64,000 bases of DNA from Strigamia acuminata (lineage: Eukaryota > Arthropoda > Chilopoda > Geophilomorpha > Linotaeniidae): NCBI GenBank assembly GCA_949358305.1, contig OX442318.1, forward strand, positions 11,824,517-11,888,516, given 5' to 3'. Of the stretch, positions 32,501-44,800 are shown in pieces. The translations under genes and the position numbers were made by a program. How positions within the stretch are numbered: position 1 is the stretch's first letter; each line of letters starts with the position of its first letter. The notes under the pieces are model-generated. The model was given only the letters and a program-made list of their open reading frames with translations. It was not told the DNA's origin and ran no database searches.

Positions 32501-34805
32501 TATTAAAACAACAGCTATGATTTTCGACCCATTGGGATTTGCTCATCCCTTTGTGGTCACGGCTAAGATTTTATTCCAGGAATTATGGAAACTTGGGGTT
32601 GATTGGGACGAGAAAATCCCAGAATATGTGAAAAAAACTTGGGAAGAATGGTGTGCTCAAATACCATATCTAAATGATTTAAAAATTCCGCGAAATTTAT
32701 TAAACTGGGGAGGAATTGATGTAAAAAAGGAAATACACATATTCTGCGACGCTAGTCCTCGGGCATACGGCGTAGTAGCTTATGCTCGAGTCCTGGACTC
32801 GAAAACAAGTGCAATTAACATTACTTTTATCGTTTCTAAATGCAGAGTAGCACCGCTAAAGGAACTAACCCTTCCTAAATTAGAACTGATGGGAGCATTG
32901 CTGGCAGCCCGACTTGTGCCGACGCTGCAGTCGACAATCGGATGCGACAATGTAACAATTTGGACCGACTCGAAAATAGTGCTACATTGGCTGCGAGAAA
33001 CGAAGAATCGTCCAGTCACATTTGTCTTCAATCGTGTAAAAGAGATCGGAGAGACAGTAAACACCAGCTGTTGGCGCCACTGCCCGGGCAAGGAGAATCC
33101 GGCAGACCTACTAACACGGGGCGTAACGGTACAAGAACTAACAAATAGTGATTTTTGGCAGAAAGGACCGCAGTGGTTGAGTGGCAACGATTCGAATTGG
33201 CCAACTGAAACTGACATTGTGAAAACAACGGATACGAACAAAGAAGTCCAAGTGAACGCGATAAATGAACAAATCCAGATAATTGACTACACAAGGTTCA
33301 GTCGATGGTCGAAATTAAAGAGAACGACTGCTTGGGTATTACGGTTTGTTAAAAACTTGCGAAGTGAAGATAAAATCACGGGAGAATTGAGCGGAGACGA
33401 GATTGAAAAGGGAGAGAGATATTGGATAAAATACTTACAAAACTTTTATTTTCATCGAGAACTAAAGTGTCTACAGAAAGGAGAACTCGTAGAAAAAACC
33501 TCACCGCTGTTGCAATTTTCCCCGACGACAGACGAGAACGAATTGATGCGTGCAACACACAGATGGGCGCTAGCAGAAATTGAACGCGACATCCGAGAGC
33601 CGTACATCTTGCCGTGTAACAATTATGTAACGAATTTGATTATTACAGAAGAGCACGAACGAACAATGCATGGAGGACTGGCAGACACGCTCAGCAGTTT
33701 TCGCGAACGATTTTGGATCCCACGAGCCAGGAAAACAATCAAGGCGATACTGAGCAAATGCGTGCTCTGCCGAAAAATGCAGGGACGATTGGCGAAAGAA
33801 CGATGGGGACTGATGCCACTCGACCGCGTAACACCGAGTGCGCCATTCGAAACAAGTGGCGTGGATTTCGCGGGACCGCTGTACTCCAATCAAGGTGAAA
33901 AACTTTATATCGCATTATTTACGTGCGCGGTCACGAGAGCCGTGCACTTGGAGATACTTTCAAATTTATCAACGGATCGATTTGTGGACACGTTTAAACG
34001 ATTTGTGGGCAGGAGAGGGATCCCGATGACCATTTACTCAGACAACGCCAAAACTTTCAAAAGAGCCGATCGCGAATTGAATGTGTTTTTAAACGAAGTG
34101 TTGGTGGGTCGATTTCGACAATTTCTAGACGTGCGAAAAATTACGTGGAAGTTCATCGTCGAGACCGCGCCGTGGTGGGGCGGTTTTTGGGAGCGCATGG
34201 TGCGGTCGGTGAAGATCGCTTTAAAGAAAACAATCGGTCGCACGTCCCTGAGCTACGAAGGACTCTCGACTGTGTTGGTCGAAGTGGAGGCTGTGATAAA
34301 CTCACGGCCGTTGACATATGTCTACGATAGTCCAGCGGAACCGGATCCACTCACACCCGCACATTTTCTTGTGGGAAAGCGTATAATAAGTTTACCTAAC
34401 GTCCCTAGCACTGTAGATCGACCGGAGACACAGGCCCAGATTTTACGAATTTGGAAACAACGCCAGACGATTATTGCCCACTTCTGGAAGAGGTGGACGC
34501 ATGAGTACCTCGTCGAGCTGCGACAACAAAGGGGAAATTCGAGCGACGCAAAGTTTCGAGTGGGCGACTTGGCTCTGATTGAAGATCAAAATCAGCCAAG
34601 ACTTACTTGGAAAATAGGAAGAATAACCGATGTAAAAGTCGGTCGTGACGGATTAATTAGATCTTGTGAATTACAGCTTCCAAACCGAACAAGACTTCGT
34701 CGACCGATTCAACGACTATGTCCCCTAGAGATCGAAAACGAGTTGGAACGTCCCCGGGAGGGGGGGACTGTGGAAACTGGAGTTCCTGTAGAAGCCAACG
34801 TTTAG
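29577..34805 (+). CDS. BEL/Pao retrotransposon gag-pol polyprotein
   Basis: 1742 codons, no stops. In order: a gag-like region with a DUF1759-type segment (KLEIKKFNGTPETWTKFW near 130), three zinc motifs (CTFCQKEEHTSPDCP about 346, CYRCLKEGHIASKCK about 378, CKKCEKNHHTYLC about 395), a Pao-type protease (FLDGGSQKTFI about 454), RT with YVDDLV (about 877), RNase H CDASPRAYG (about 1057), integrase zinc site CVLC (about 1394), and D,D,E at VDFAGP (about 1428), SDNAKTF (about 1488) and GGFWERMVRS (about 1538). A DUF5641-like C-terminus (VGDLALI about 1662) follows. The protease reads DGG where D-S/T-G is usual, which may impair it. The ATG lies in a (GTAT)n run at the junction with another repeat. 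Confidence 0.92.
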   Translation: MYVEKFRKQRNAARENVRGLFNNLRNAIKEDPVNEVKLFCIQEQLQTKRTKIDKLDVLVADEITDPNEIEQDATETDEFLDEMIAAKVTLEITIKEIQLMKKQVPTINLPLTNPIVPVPNPAEHCTSMKLPKLEIKKFNGTPETWTKFWSSYQLSVHNNSALPKTAKFVYLRTMVEGLAENAINGLEVTDANYDSAIALLTSRFGKKEQIVSAHMSKFLEIEPVKRVEDVAAMRKLYDFCDLHVKSLENLGVAAETFGALLCPIIARATPDSIQHDFARPRGDVPWVLKDFMEFFRFEIEMRERTETMNKKAKEISTIKKEEVTKKLNTKTNPLGSAAALAAITYKCTFCQKEEHTSPDCPLTLAEQKAACMKFRRCYRCLKEGHIASKCKTRFRCKKCEKNHHTYLCDAEEKKPIETLTSSAVLEQEHPVSVMFLQVLVVDACGQSKKRKVQCFLDGGSQKTFITEKLSRELNLERVGEQDIALLTFGATEPTIAKRNRVKLLMNNCDNVAFNLEVEALETPWITPALKGQTDQRILNELKKHNIKLANNGSTLVDDGVSILIGVDNFWKVTTGKQHRLGENLMAIETIFGWTLHGSSGENKEIVSALVRVNKILVIDNTNELLEKFWSLEAIGIKHETVERNEDEEQTLKRFKENIEWVQDHYEVELPWKLNAKELDDNRQPALKRFWSLVNRFRKNPKLYLQYKEVIMEQLRTGIVEEVPQETGENNPIYYIPHRPVIDETRATTKLRIVYDASSHAKGCFSLNDCLYKGPNLLPKLLNVILKFRTGIIAAIADIEKAFHRIHLKKKERDVMRFLWLEENWNGTEPAKIRELRQTRVPFGTSPSPFLLSATIDHHVEDFKEEYPETCKRLEDERYVDDLVSSINNLKTAIKLYRESCEILRKADMRLTKWKTNCEQLRKIIVTDDPTCEESLSQQETKVLGVGWNTRTDELSLDIAELINGVELTKYTKRSIIKTTAMIFDPLGFAHPFVVTAKILFQELWKLGVDWDEKIPEYVKKTWEEWCAQIPYLNDLKIPRNLLNWGGIDVKKEIHIFCDASPRAYGVVAYARVLDSKTSAINITFIVSKCRVAPLKELTLPKLELMGALLAARLVPTLQSTIGCDNVTIWTDSKIVLHWLRETKNRPVTFVFNRVKEIGETVNTSCWRHCPGKENPADLLTRGVTVQELTNSDFWQKGPQWLSGNDSNWPTETDIVKTTDTNKEVQVNAINEQIQIIDYTRFSRWSKLKRTTAWVLRFVKNLRSEDKITGELSGDEIEKGERYWIKYLQNFYFHRELKCLQKGELVEKTSPLLQFSPTTDENELMRATHRWALAEIERDIREPYILPCNNYVTNLIITEEHERTMHGGLADTLSSFRERFWIPRARKTIKAILSKCVLCRKMQGRLAKERWGLMPLDRVTPSAPFETSGVDFAGPLYSNQGEKLYIALFTCAVTRAVHLEILSNLSTDRFVDTFKRFVGRRGIPMTIYSDNAKTFKRADRELNVFLNEVLVGRFRQFLDVRKITWKFIVETAPWWGGFWERMVRSVKIALKKTIGRTSLSYEGLSTVLVEVEAVINSRPLTYVYDSPAEPDPLTPAHFLVGKRIISLPNVPSTVDRPETQAQILRIWKQRQTIIAHFWKRWTHEYLVELRQQRGNSSDAKFRVGDLALIEDQNQPRLTWKIGRITDVKVGRDGLIRSCELQLPNRTRLRRPIQRLCPLEIENELERPREGGTVETGVPVEANV

Positions 34806-34820
34806 GGGGGAATTGGAGGT
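34803..34820 (+). other. Polypurine tract of the BEL element
   Basis: AGGGGGGAATTGGAGG directly after the stop codon and just before the presumed 3' LTR. Confidence 0.55.
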
Positions 34821-34827
34821 GGCGCCA

Positions 34828-34994
34828 TGTTTGGCCACCAGAGGGTCACTTCGGTGACCCACTCTGTATTGGGACATTTTATTGATGGATTAAGGGGGGG
34901 AATAGAACATTTACCTATTTCCTGTTTTGAATAAATTAAACACTGTTCAAATGTAAACCATTGACTTCGGTTGTGTTTTTTTGCATCTGCTACA
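34828..34994 (+). repeat. Probable 3' LTR of the BEL element
   Basis: About 167 bp starting TGTTTGGCC and ending CTGCTACA. It includes a 9-bp hairpin (GGGTCACTTCGGTGACCC) and AATAAA at 34929. No matching 5' copy lies before the ORF, so the boundaries rest on TG..CA and the purine tract only. Confidence 0.5.
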
Positions 34995-35032
34995 ATCACT
35001 TGAATCCAAACCCATCGAATCGAAAATAACAT

Positions 35033-35169
35033 TTATTTAACATTCTTCAGTACAAAATAGTTGATAGAAGTATCAGAGCTCGCGTTGGTAGAACCAGCCT
35101 CACCCCCCCACTTCTTCTTGACCAGGACAAGGCGCGAACATCTGCCACAACCTCTTCTCATGCCATTAT
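35033..35169 (-). CDS. Possible terminal exon of an unknown gene
   Basis: After an acceptor-like ATATTCAG at 35170 the minus strand reads NGMRRGCGRCSRLVLVKKK and continues to a TAA at 35033, with AATAAA overlapping the stop. No partner exon identified; could be chance. Confidence 0.25.
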
Positions 35170-35811
35170 CTGAATATCATTGATTAAGATTGTATCTTGT
35201 TATGCAATTTGGTGTGCTGAAAATATTATTAATCGCAAACAGTATTATCATAAATAGGTACTTGTAATTTTTTACCTCCACTATAAAATTAAAACAATAA
35301 AATTACCAAACAATAAAAGTAATTTTTAACATAATTATTACACTGTTTAGTAATGACTTTGGTCATTGTTGGGAGGATTCTGTATTGTACTGTCTCCAAA
35401 AAAATTAACAAACAAAATTTTTATAATTAAAACACAGAAACTTTTTTTTATCGGTCGCCACTCGACTTCACAAATTCGCAAGATAATCCGTCACATTTTT
35501 TCCATTCGTATAAAACGTGTAGTAAAATCAAACAACTGAAAATACTGCAATGTATAATCAATCTAGTACTGCATTTCTATTTCACTACTTCACTCCCTGT
35601 ATTACTCTGATGTCCCAAATTTTTTCCTGGCAACTCTACCTTATAGTGGGTTTTTACCATTTATAACTGTTAGTTGGTCAATAAAATTAGTCATTGTTAT
35701 TGCATGAAATAAAAACAGTCGTTTAATTGTTTGCCTATAAAACCTTTTGTGTATTTGTGTTAAAAAAATGCCCATTACCATAAAAACAACACATCATAAA
35801 AGTAACAATTG
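35170..35811. other. A/T-rich spacer, nothing recognised
   Basis: No gene, repeat or inverted repeat stands out. I looked specifically for a DEG/ENaC TM2 exon on the minus strand and saw none. Confidence 0.5.
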
Positions 35812-38800
35812 TATGGATAAATGGCCAAAAATTGAAAAAGTTCCAGAAACGTGCTGGTTAGACGTAAAATGAGCTGAAAAATCGATACCCGTGTGCGCAA
35901 TTTGCATATCTGGCACTGTTGCAGAGATATAAGCAAAAAACTGACTTTTTGAACAGAAAAAGTGGTGTATCTCTGCAACGGTGCCAGATATGCAAATTCC
36001 GCCAACGGGAATCGACTTTTTAGCGCATTTTATACGTCTTAAGCATGTGTTTGGCACTTTTTAAAATTTGTCAAAAAAGCAAAGGCTAATGTATGGAGAA
36101 ATGGCCAAAAATTGAAAAAGTTCCAGAAACGTGCTGGTTAGACGTAAAATGAGCTGAAAAATCGATTCCCGTGTGCGCAATTTGCATATCTGGCACTGTT
36201 GCAGAGATATAAGCAAAAAACTGACTTTTTGAACAGAAAAAGTGGTGTATCTCTGCAACGGTGCCAGATATGCAAATTCCGCCAACGGGAATCGACTTTT
36301 TAGCGCATTTTATACGTCTTAAGCATGTGTTTGGCACTTTTTAAAATTTGTCAAAAAAGCAAAGGCTAATGTATGGAGAAATGGCCAAAAATTGAAAAAG
36401 TTCCAGAAACGTGCTGGTTAGACGTAAAATGAGCTGAAAAATCGATTCCCGTGTGCGCAATTTGCATATCTGGCACTGTTGCAGAGATATAAGCAAAAAA
36501 CTGACTTTTTGAACAGAAAAAGTGGTGTATCTCTGCAACGGTGCCAGATATGCAAATTCCGCCAACGGGAATCGACTTTTTAGCGCATTTTATACGTCTT
36601 AAGCATGTTTTTGGCACTTTTTAAAATTTGTCAAAAAAGCAAAGGCTAATGTATGGAGAAATGGCCAAAAATTGAAAAAGTTCCAGAAACGTGCTGGTCA
36701 GACGTAAAATGAGCTGAAAAATCGATTCCCGTGTGCGCAATTTGCATATCTGGCACTGTTGCAGAGATATAAGCAAAAAACTGACTTTTTGAACAGAAAA
36801 AGTGGTGTATCTCTGCAACGGTGCCAGATATGCAAATTCCGCCAACGGGAATCGACTTTTTAGCGCATTTTATACGTCTTAAGCATGTGTTTGGCACTTT
36901 TTAAAATTTGTCAAAAAAGCAAAGGCTAATTAATGTATGGAGAAATGGCCAAAAATTGAAAAAGTTCCAGAAACGTGCTGGTCAGACGTAAAATGAGCTG
37001 AAAAATCGATTCCCGTGTGCGCAATTTGCATATCTGGCACTGTTGCAGAGATATAAGCAAAAAACAGACTTTTTGAACAGAAAAAGTGGTGTATCTCTGC
37101 AACGGTGCCAGATATGCAAATTCCGCCAACGGGAATCGACTTTTTAGCGCATTTTATACGTCTTAAGCATGTTTTTGGCACTTTTTAAAATTTGTCAAAA
37201 AAGCAAAGGCTAATGTATGGAGAAATGGCCAAAAATTGAAAAAGTTCCAGAAACGTGCTGGTTAGACGTAAAATGAGCTGAAAAATCGATTCCCGTGTGC
37301 GCAATTTGCATATCTGGCACTGTTGCAGAGATATAAGCAAAAAACTGACTTTTTGAACAGAAAAAGTGGTGTATCTCTGCAACGGTGCCAGATATGCAAA
37401 TTCCGCCAACGGGAATCAACTTTTTAGCGCATTTTACATGTCTTAAACATGTTTTTGGCACTTTTTAAAATTTGTCAAAAAAGCAAAGGCTAATGTATGG
37501 AGAAATGGCCAAAAATTGAAAAAGTTCCAGAAACGTGCTGGTTAGACGTAAAATGAGCTGAAAAATCGATTCCCGTGTGCGCAATTTGCATATCTGGCAC
37601 TGTTGCAGAGATATAAGCAAAAAACTGACTTTTTGAACAGAAAAAGTGGTGTATCTCTGCAACGGTGCCAGATATGCAAATTCCGCCAACGGGAATCGAC
37701 TTTTTAGCGCATTTTATACGTCTTAAGCATGTTTTTGGCACTTTTTAAAATTTGTCAAAAAAGCAAAGGCTAATGTATGGAGAAATGGCCAAAAATTGAA
37801 AAAGTTCCAGAAACGTGCTGGTTAGACGTAAAATGAGCTGAAAAATCGATTCCCGTGTGCGCAATTTGCATATCTGGCACTGTTGCAGAGATATAAGCAA
37901 AAAACTGACTTTTTGAACAGAAAAAGTGGTGTATCTCTGCAACGGTGCCAGATATGCAAATTCCGCCAACGGGAATCGACTTTTTAGCGCATTTTACATG
38001 TCTTAAGCATGTTTTTGGCACTTTTTAAAATTTGTCAAAAAAGCAAAGGCTAATGTATGGAGAAATGGCCAAAAATTGAAAAAGTTCCAGAAACGTGCTG
38101 GTTAGACGTAAAATGAGCTGAAAAATCGATTCCCGTGTGCGCAATTTGCATATCTGGCACTGTTGCAGAGATATAAGCAAAAAACAGACTTTTTGAACAG
38201 AAAAAGTGGTGTATCTCTGCAACGGTGCCAGATATGCAAATTCCGCCAACGGGAATCGACTTTTTAGCGCATTTTATACGTCTTAAGCATGTTTTTGGCA
38301 CTTTTTAAAATTTGTCAAAAAAGCAAAGGCTAATGTATGGAGAAATGGCCAAAAATTGAAAAAGTTCCAGAAACGTGCTGGTTAGACGTAAAATGAGCTG
38401 AAAAATCGATTCCCGTGTGCGCAATTTGCATATCTGGCACTGTTGCAGAGATATAAGCAAAAAACTGACTTTTTGAACAGAAAAAGTGGTGTATCTCTGC
38501 AACGGTGCCAGATATGCAAATTCCGCCAACGGGAATCGACTTTTTAGCGCATTTTATACGTCTTAAGCATGTTTTTGGCACTTTTTAAAATTTGTCAAAA
38601 AAGCAAAGGCTAATGTATGGAGAAATGGCCAAAAATTGAAAAAGTTCCAGAAACGTGCTGGTTAGACGTAAAATGAGCTGAAAAATCGATTCCCGTGTGC
38701 GCAATTTGCATATCTGGCACTGTTGCAGAGATATAAGCAAAAAACTGACTTTTTGAACAGAAAAAGTGGTGTATCTCTGCAACGGTGCCAGATATGCAAA

Positions 38801-41800
38801 TTCCGCCAACGGGAATCGACTTTTTAGCGCATTTTACATGTCTTAAGCATGTTTTTGGCACTTTTTAAAATTTGTCAAAAAAGCAAAGGCTAATGTATGG
38901 AGAAATGGCCAAAAATTGAAAAAGTTCCAGAAACGTGCTGGTTAGACGTAAAATGAGCTGAAAAATCGATTCCCGTGTGCGCAATTTGCATATCTGGCAC
39001 TGTTGCAGAGATATAAGCAAAAAACTGACTTTTTGAACAGAAAAAGTGGTGTATCTCTGCAACGGTGCCAGATATGCAAATTCCGCCAACGGGAATCAAC
39101 TTTTTAGCGCATTTTACATGTCTTAAACATGTTTTTGGCACTTTTTAAAATTTGTCAAAAAAGCAAAGGCTAATGTATGGAGAAATGGCCAAAAATTGAA
39201 AAAGTTCCAGAAACGTGCTGGTTAGACGTAAAATGAGCTGAAAAATCGATTCCCGTGTGCGCAATTTGCATATCTGGCACTGTTGCAGAGATATAAGCAA
39301 AAAACTGACTTTTTGAACAGAAAAAGTGGTGTATCTCTGCAACGGTGCCAGATATGCAAATTCCGCCAACGGGAATCGACTTTTTAGCGCATTTTATACG
39401 TCTTAAGCATGTTTTTGGCACTTTTTAAAATTTGTCAAAAAAGCAAAGGCTAATGTATGGAGAAATGGCCAAAAATTGAAAAAGTTCCAGAAACGTGCTG
39501 GTTAGACGTAAAATGAGCTGAAAAATCGATTCCCGTGTGCGCAATTTGCATATCTGGCACTGTTGCAGAGATATAAGCAAAAAACAGACTTTTTGAACAG
39601 AAAAAGTGGTGTATCTCTGCAACGGTGCCAGATATGCAAATTCCGCCAACGGGAATCGACTTTTTAGCGCATTTTATACGTCTTAAGCATGTGTTTGGCA
39701 CTTTTTAAAATTTGTCAAAAAAGCAAAGGCTAATTAATGTATGGAGAAATGGCCAAAAATTGAAAAAGTTCCAGAAACGTGCTGGTCAGACGTAAAATGA
39801 GCTGAAAAATCGATTCCCGTGTGCGCAATTTGCATATCTGGCACTGTTGCAGAGATATAAGCAAAAAACTGACTTTTTGAACAGAAAAAGTGGTGTATCT
39901 CTGCAACGGTGCCAGATATGCAAATTCCGCCAACGGGAATCAACTTTTTAGCGCATTTTACATGTCTTAAACATGTTTTTGGCACTTTTTAAAATTTGTC
40001 AAAAAAGCAAAGGCTAATGTATGGAGAAATGGCCAAAAATTGAAAAAGTTCCAGAAACGTGCTGGTTAGACGTAAAATGAGCTGAAAAATCGATTCCCGT
40101 GTGCGCAATTTGCATATCTGGCACTGTTGCAGAGATATAAGCAAAAAACAGACTTTTTGAACAGAAAAAGTGGTGTATCTCTGCAACGGTGCCAGATATG
40201 CAAATTCCGCCAACGGGAATCGACTTTTTAGCGCATTTTATACGTCTTAAGCATGTGTTTGGCACTTTTTAAAATTTGTCAAAAAAGCAAAGGCTAATTA
40301 ATGTATGGAGAAATGGCCAAAAATTGAAAAAGTTCCAGAAACGTGCTGGTCAGACGTAAAATGAGCTGAAAAATCGATTCCCGTGTGCGCAATTTGCATA
40401 TCTGGCACTGTTGCAGAGATATAAGCAAAAAACAGACTTTTTGAACAGAAAAAGTGGTGTATCTCTGCAACGGTGCCAGATATGCAAATTCCGCCAACGG
40501 GAATCGACTTTTTAGCGCATTTTATACGTCTTAAGCATGTTTTTGGCACTTTTTAAAATTTGTCAAAAAAGCAAAGGCTAATGTATGGAGAAATGGCCAA
40601 AAATTGAAAAAGTTCAAGAAACGTGCTGGTTAGACGTAAAATGAGCTGAAAAATCGATTCCCGTGTGCGCAATTTGCATATCTGGCACTGTTGCAGAGAT
40701 ATAAGCAAAAAACTGACTTTTTGAACAGAAAAAGTGGTGTATCTCTGCAACGGTGCCAGATATGCAAATTCCGCCAACGGGAATCGACTTTTTAGCGCAT
40801 TTTATACGTCTTAAGCATGTGTTTGGCACTTTTTAAAATTTGTCAAAAAAGCAAAGGCTAATGTATGGAGAAATGGCCAAAAATTGAAAAAGTTCCAGAA
40901 ACGTGCTGGTTAGACGTAAAATGAGCTGAAAAATCGATTCCCGTGTGCGCAATTTGCATATCTGGCACTGTTGCAGAGATATAAGCAAAAAACTGACTTT
41001 TTGAACAGAAAAAGTGGTGTATCTCTGCAACGGTGCCAGATATGCAAATTCCGCCAACGGGAATCGACTTTTTAGCGCATTTTATACGTCTTAAGCATGT
41101 GTTTGGCACTTTTTAAAATTTGTCAAAAAAGCAAAGGCTAATTAATGTATGGAGAAATGGCCAAAAATTGAAAAAGTTCCAGAAACGTGCTGGTCAGACG
41201 TAAAATGAGCTGAAAAATCGATTCCCGTGTGCGCAATTTGCATATCTGGCACTGTTGCAGAGATATAAGCAAAAAACTGACTTTTTGAACAGAAAAAGTG
41301 GTGTATCTCTGCAACGGTGCCAGATATGCAAATTCCGCCAACGGGAATCGACTTTTTAGCGCATTTTATACGTCTTAAACATGTTTTTGGCACTTTTTAA
41401 AATTTGTCAAAAAAGCAAAGGCTAATGTATGGAGAAATGGCCAAAAATTGAAAAAGTTCCAGAAACGTGCTGGTTAGACGTAAAATGAGCTGAAAAATCG
41501 ATTCCCGTGTGCGCAATTTGCATATCTGGCACTGTTGCAGAGATATAAGCAAAAAACTGACTTTTTGAACAGAAAAAGTGGTGTATCTCTGCAACGGTGC
41601 CAGATATGCAAATTCCGCCAACGGGAATCGACTTTTTAGCGCATTTTATACGTCTTAAGCATGTGTTTGGCACTTTTTAAAATTTGTCAAAAAAGCAAAG
41701 GCTAATGGAGAAATGGCCAAAAATTGAAAAAGTTCCAGAAACGTGCTGGTTAGACGTAAAATGAGCTGAAAAATCGATTCCCGTGTGCGCAATTTGCATA

Positions 41801-44800
41801 TCTGGCACTGTTGCAGAGATATAAGCAAAAAACAGACTTTTTGAACAGAAAAAGTGGTGTATCTCTGCAACGGTGCCAGATATGCAAATTCCGCCAACGG
41901 GAATCAACTTTTTAGCGCATTTTACATGTCTTAAACATGTTTTTGGCACTTTTTAAAATTTGTCAAAAAAGCAAAGGCTAATGTATGGAGAAATGGCCAA
42001 AAATTGAAAAAGTTCCAGAAACGTGCTGGTTAGACGTAAAATGAGCTGAAAAATCGATTCCCGTGTGCGCAATTTGCATATCTGGCACTGTTGCAGAGAT
42101 ATAAGCAAAAAACTGACTTTTTGAACAGAAAAAGTGGTGTATCTCTGCAACGGTGCCAGATATGCAAATTCCGCCAACGGGAATCAACTTTTTAGCGCAT
42201 TTTACATGTCTTAAACATGTTTTTGGCACTTTTTAAAATTTGTCAAAAAAGCAAAGGCTAATGTATGGAGAAATGGCCAAAAATTGAAAAAGTTCCAGAA
42301 ACGTGCTGGTTAGACGTAAAATGAGCTGAAAAATCGATTCCCGTGTGCGCAATTTGCATATCTGGCACTGTTGCAGAGATATAAGCAAAAAACTGACTTT
42401 TTGAACAGAAAAAGTGGTGTATCTCTGCAACGGTGCCAGATATGCAAATTCCGCCAACGGGAATCGACTTTTTAGCGCATTTTATACGTCTTAAGCATGT
42501 GTTTGGCACTTTTTAAATTTGTCAAAAAAGCAAAGGCTAATGTATGGAGAAATGGCCAAAAATTGAAAAAGTTCCAGAAACGTGCTGGTCAGACGTAAAA
42601 TGAGCTGAAAAATCGATTCCGTGTGCGCAATTTGCATATCTGGCACTGTTGCAGAGATATAAGCAAAAAACTGACTTTTTGAACAGAAAAAGTGGTGTAT
42701 CTCTGCAACGGTGCCAGATATGCAAATTCCGCCAACGGGAATCGACTTTTTAGCGCATTTTATACGTCTTAAGCATGTTTTTGGCACTTTTTAAAATTTG
42801 TCAAAAAAGCAAAGGCTAATGTATGGAGAAATGGCCAAAAATTGAAAAAGTTCCAGAAACGTGCTGGTTAGACGTAAAATGAGCTGAAAAATCGATTCCC
42901 GTGTGCGCAATTTGCATATCTGGCACTGTTGCAGAGATATAAGCAAAAAACTGACTTTTTGAACAGAAAAAGTGGTGTATCTCTGCAACGGTGCCAGATA
43001 TGCAAATTCCGCCAACGGGAATCAACTTTTTAGCGCATTTTACATGTCTTAAACATGTTTTTGGCACTTTTTAAAATTTGTCAAAAAAGCAAAGGCTAAT
43101 GTATGGAGAAATGGCCAAAAATTGAAAAAGTTCCAGAAACGTGCTGGTTAGACGTAAAATGAGCTGAAAAATCGATTCCCGTGTGCGCAATTTGCATATC
43201 TGGCACTGTTGCAGAGATATAAGCAAAAAACAGACTTTTTGAACAGAAAAAGTGGTGTATCTCTGCAACGGTGCCAGATATGCAAATTCCGCCAACGGGA
43301 ATCGACTTTTTAGCGCATTTTATACGTCTTAAGCATGTGTTTGGCACTTTTTAAAATTTGTCAAAAAAGCAAAGGCTAATGTATGGAGAAATGGCCAAAA
43401 ATTGAAAAAGTTCCAGAAACGTGCTGGTCAGACGTAAAATGAGCTGAAAAATCGATTCCCGTGTGCGCAATTTGCATATCTGGCACTGTTGCAGAGATAT
43501 AAGCAAAAAACTGACTTTTTGAACAGAAAAAGTGGTGTATCTCTGCAACGGTGCCAGATATGCAAATTCCGCCAACGGGAATCGACTTTTTAGCGCATTT
43601 TATACGTCTTAAGCATGTTTTTGGCACTTTTTAAAATTTGTCAAAAAAGCAAAGGCTAATGTATGGAGAAATGGCCAAAAATTGAAAAAGTTCCAGAAAC
43701 GTGCTGGTTAGACGTAAAATGAGCTGAAAAATCGATTCCCGTGTGCGCAATTTGCATATCTGGCACTGTTGCAGAGATATAAGCAAAAAACTGACTTTTT
43801 GAACAGAAAAAGTGGTGTATCTCTGCAACGGTGCCAGATATGCAAATTCCGCCAACGGGAATCGACTTTTTAGCGCATTTTATACGTCTTAAGCATGTGT
43901 TTGGCACTTTTTAAAATTTGTCAAAAAAGCAAAGGCTAATTAATGTATGGAGAAATGGCCAAAAATTGAAAAAGTTCCAGAAACGTGCTGGTCAGACGTA
44001 AAATGAGCTGAAAAATCGATTCCCGTGTGCGCAATTTGCATATCTGGCACTGTTGCAGAGATATAAGCAAAAAACTGACTTTTTGAACAGAAAAAGTGGT
44101 GTATCTCTGCAACGGTGCCAGATATGCAAATTCCGCCAACGGGAATCGACTTTTTAGCGCATTTTATACGTCTTAAGCATGTTTTTGGCACTTTTTAAAA
44201 TTTGTCAAAAAAGCAAAGGCTAATGTATGGAGAAATGGCCAAAAATTGAAAAAGTTCCAGAAACGTGCTGGTTAGACGTAAAATGAGCTGAAAAATCGAT
44301 TCCCGTGTGCGCAATTTGCATATCTGGCACTGTTGCAGAGATATAAGCAAAAAACTGACTTTTTGAACAGAAAAAGTGGTGTATCTCTGCAACGGTGCCA
44401 GATATGCAAATTCCGCCAACGGGAATCGACTTTTTAGCGCATTTTATACGTCTTAAGCATGTGTTTGGCACTTTTTAAAATTTGTCAAAAAAGCAAAGGC
44501 TAATGTATGGAGAAATGGCCAAAAATTGAAAAAGTTCCAGAAACGTGCTGGTTAGACGTAAAATGAGCTGAAAAATCGATTCCCGTGTGCGCAATTTGCA
44601 TATCTGGCACTGTTGCAGAGATATAAGCAAAAAACAGACTTTTTGAACAGAAAAAGTGGTGTATCTCTGCAACGGTGCCAGATATGCAAATTCCGCCAAC
44701 GGGAATCGACTTTTTAGCGCATTTTATACGTCTTAAGCATGTGTTTGGCACTTTTTAAAATTTGTCAAAAAAGCAAAGGCTAATGTATGGAGAAATGGCC

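Noticed and set aside
36840-36860. CENP-B box in the satellite (CCAACGGGAAT region)
   Set aside because: The essential TTCG and CGGGA core spacing of the CENP-B box is not matched.
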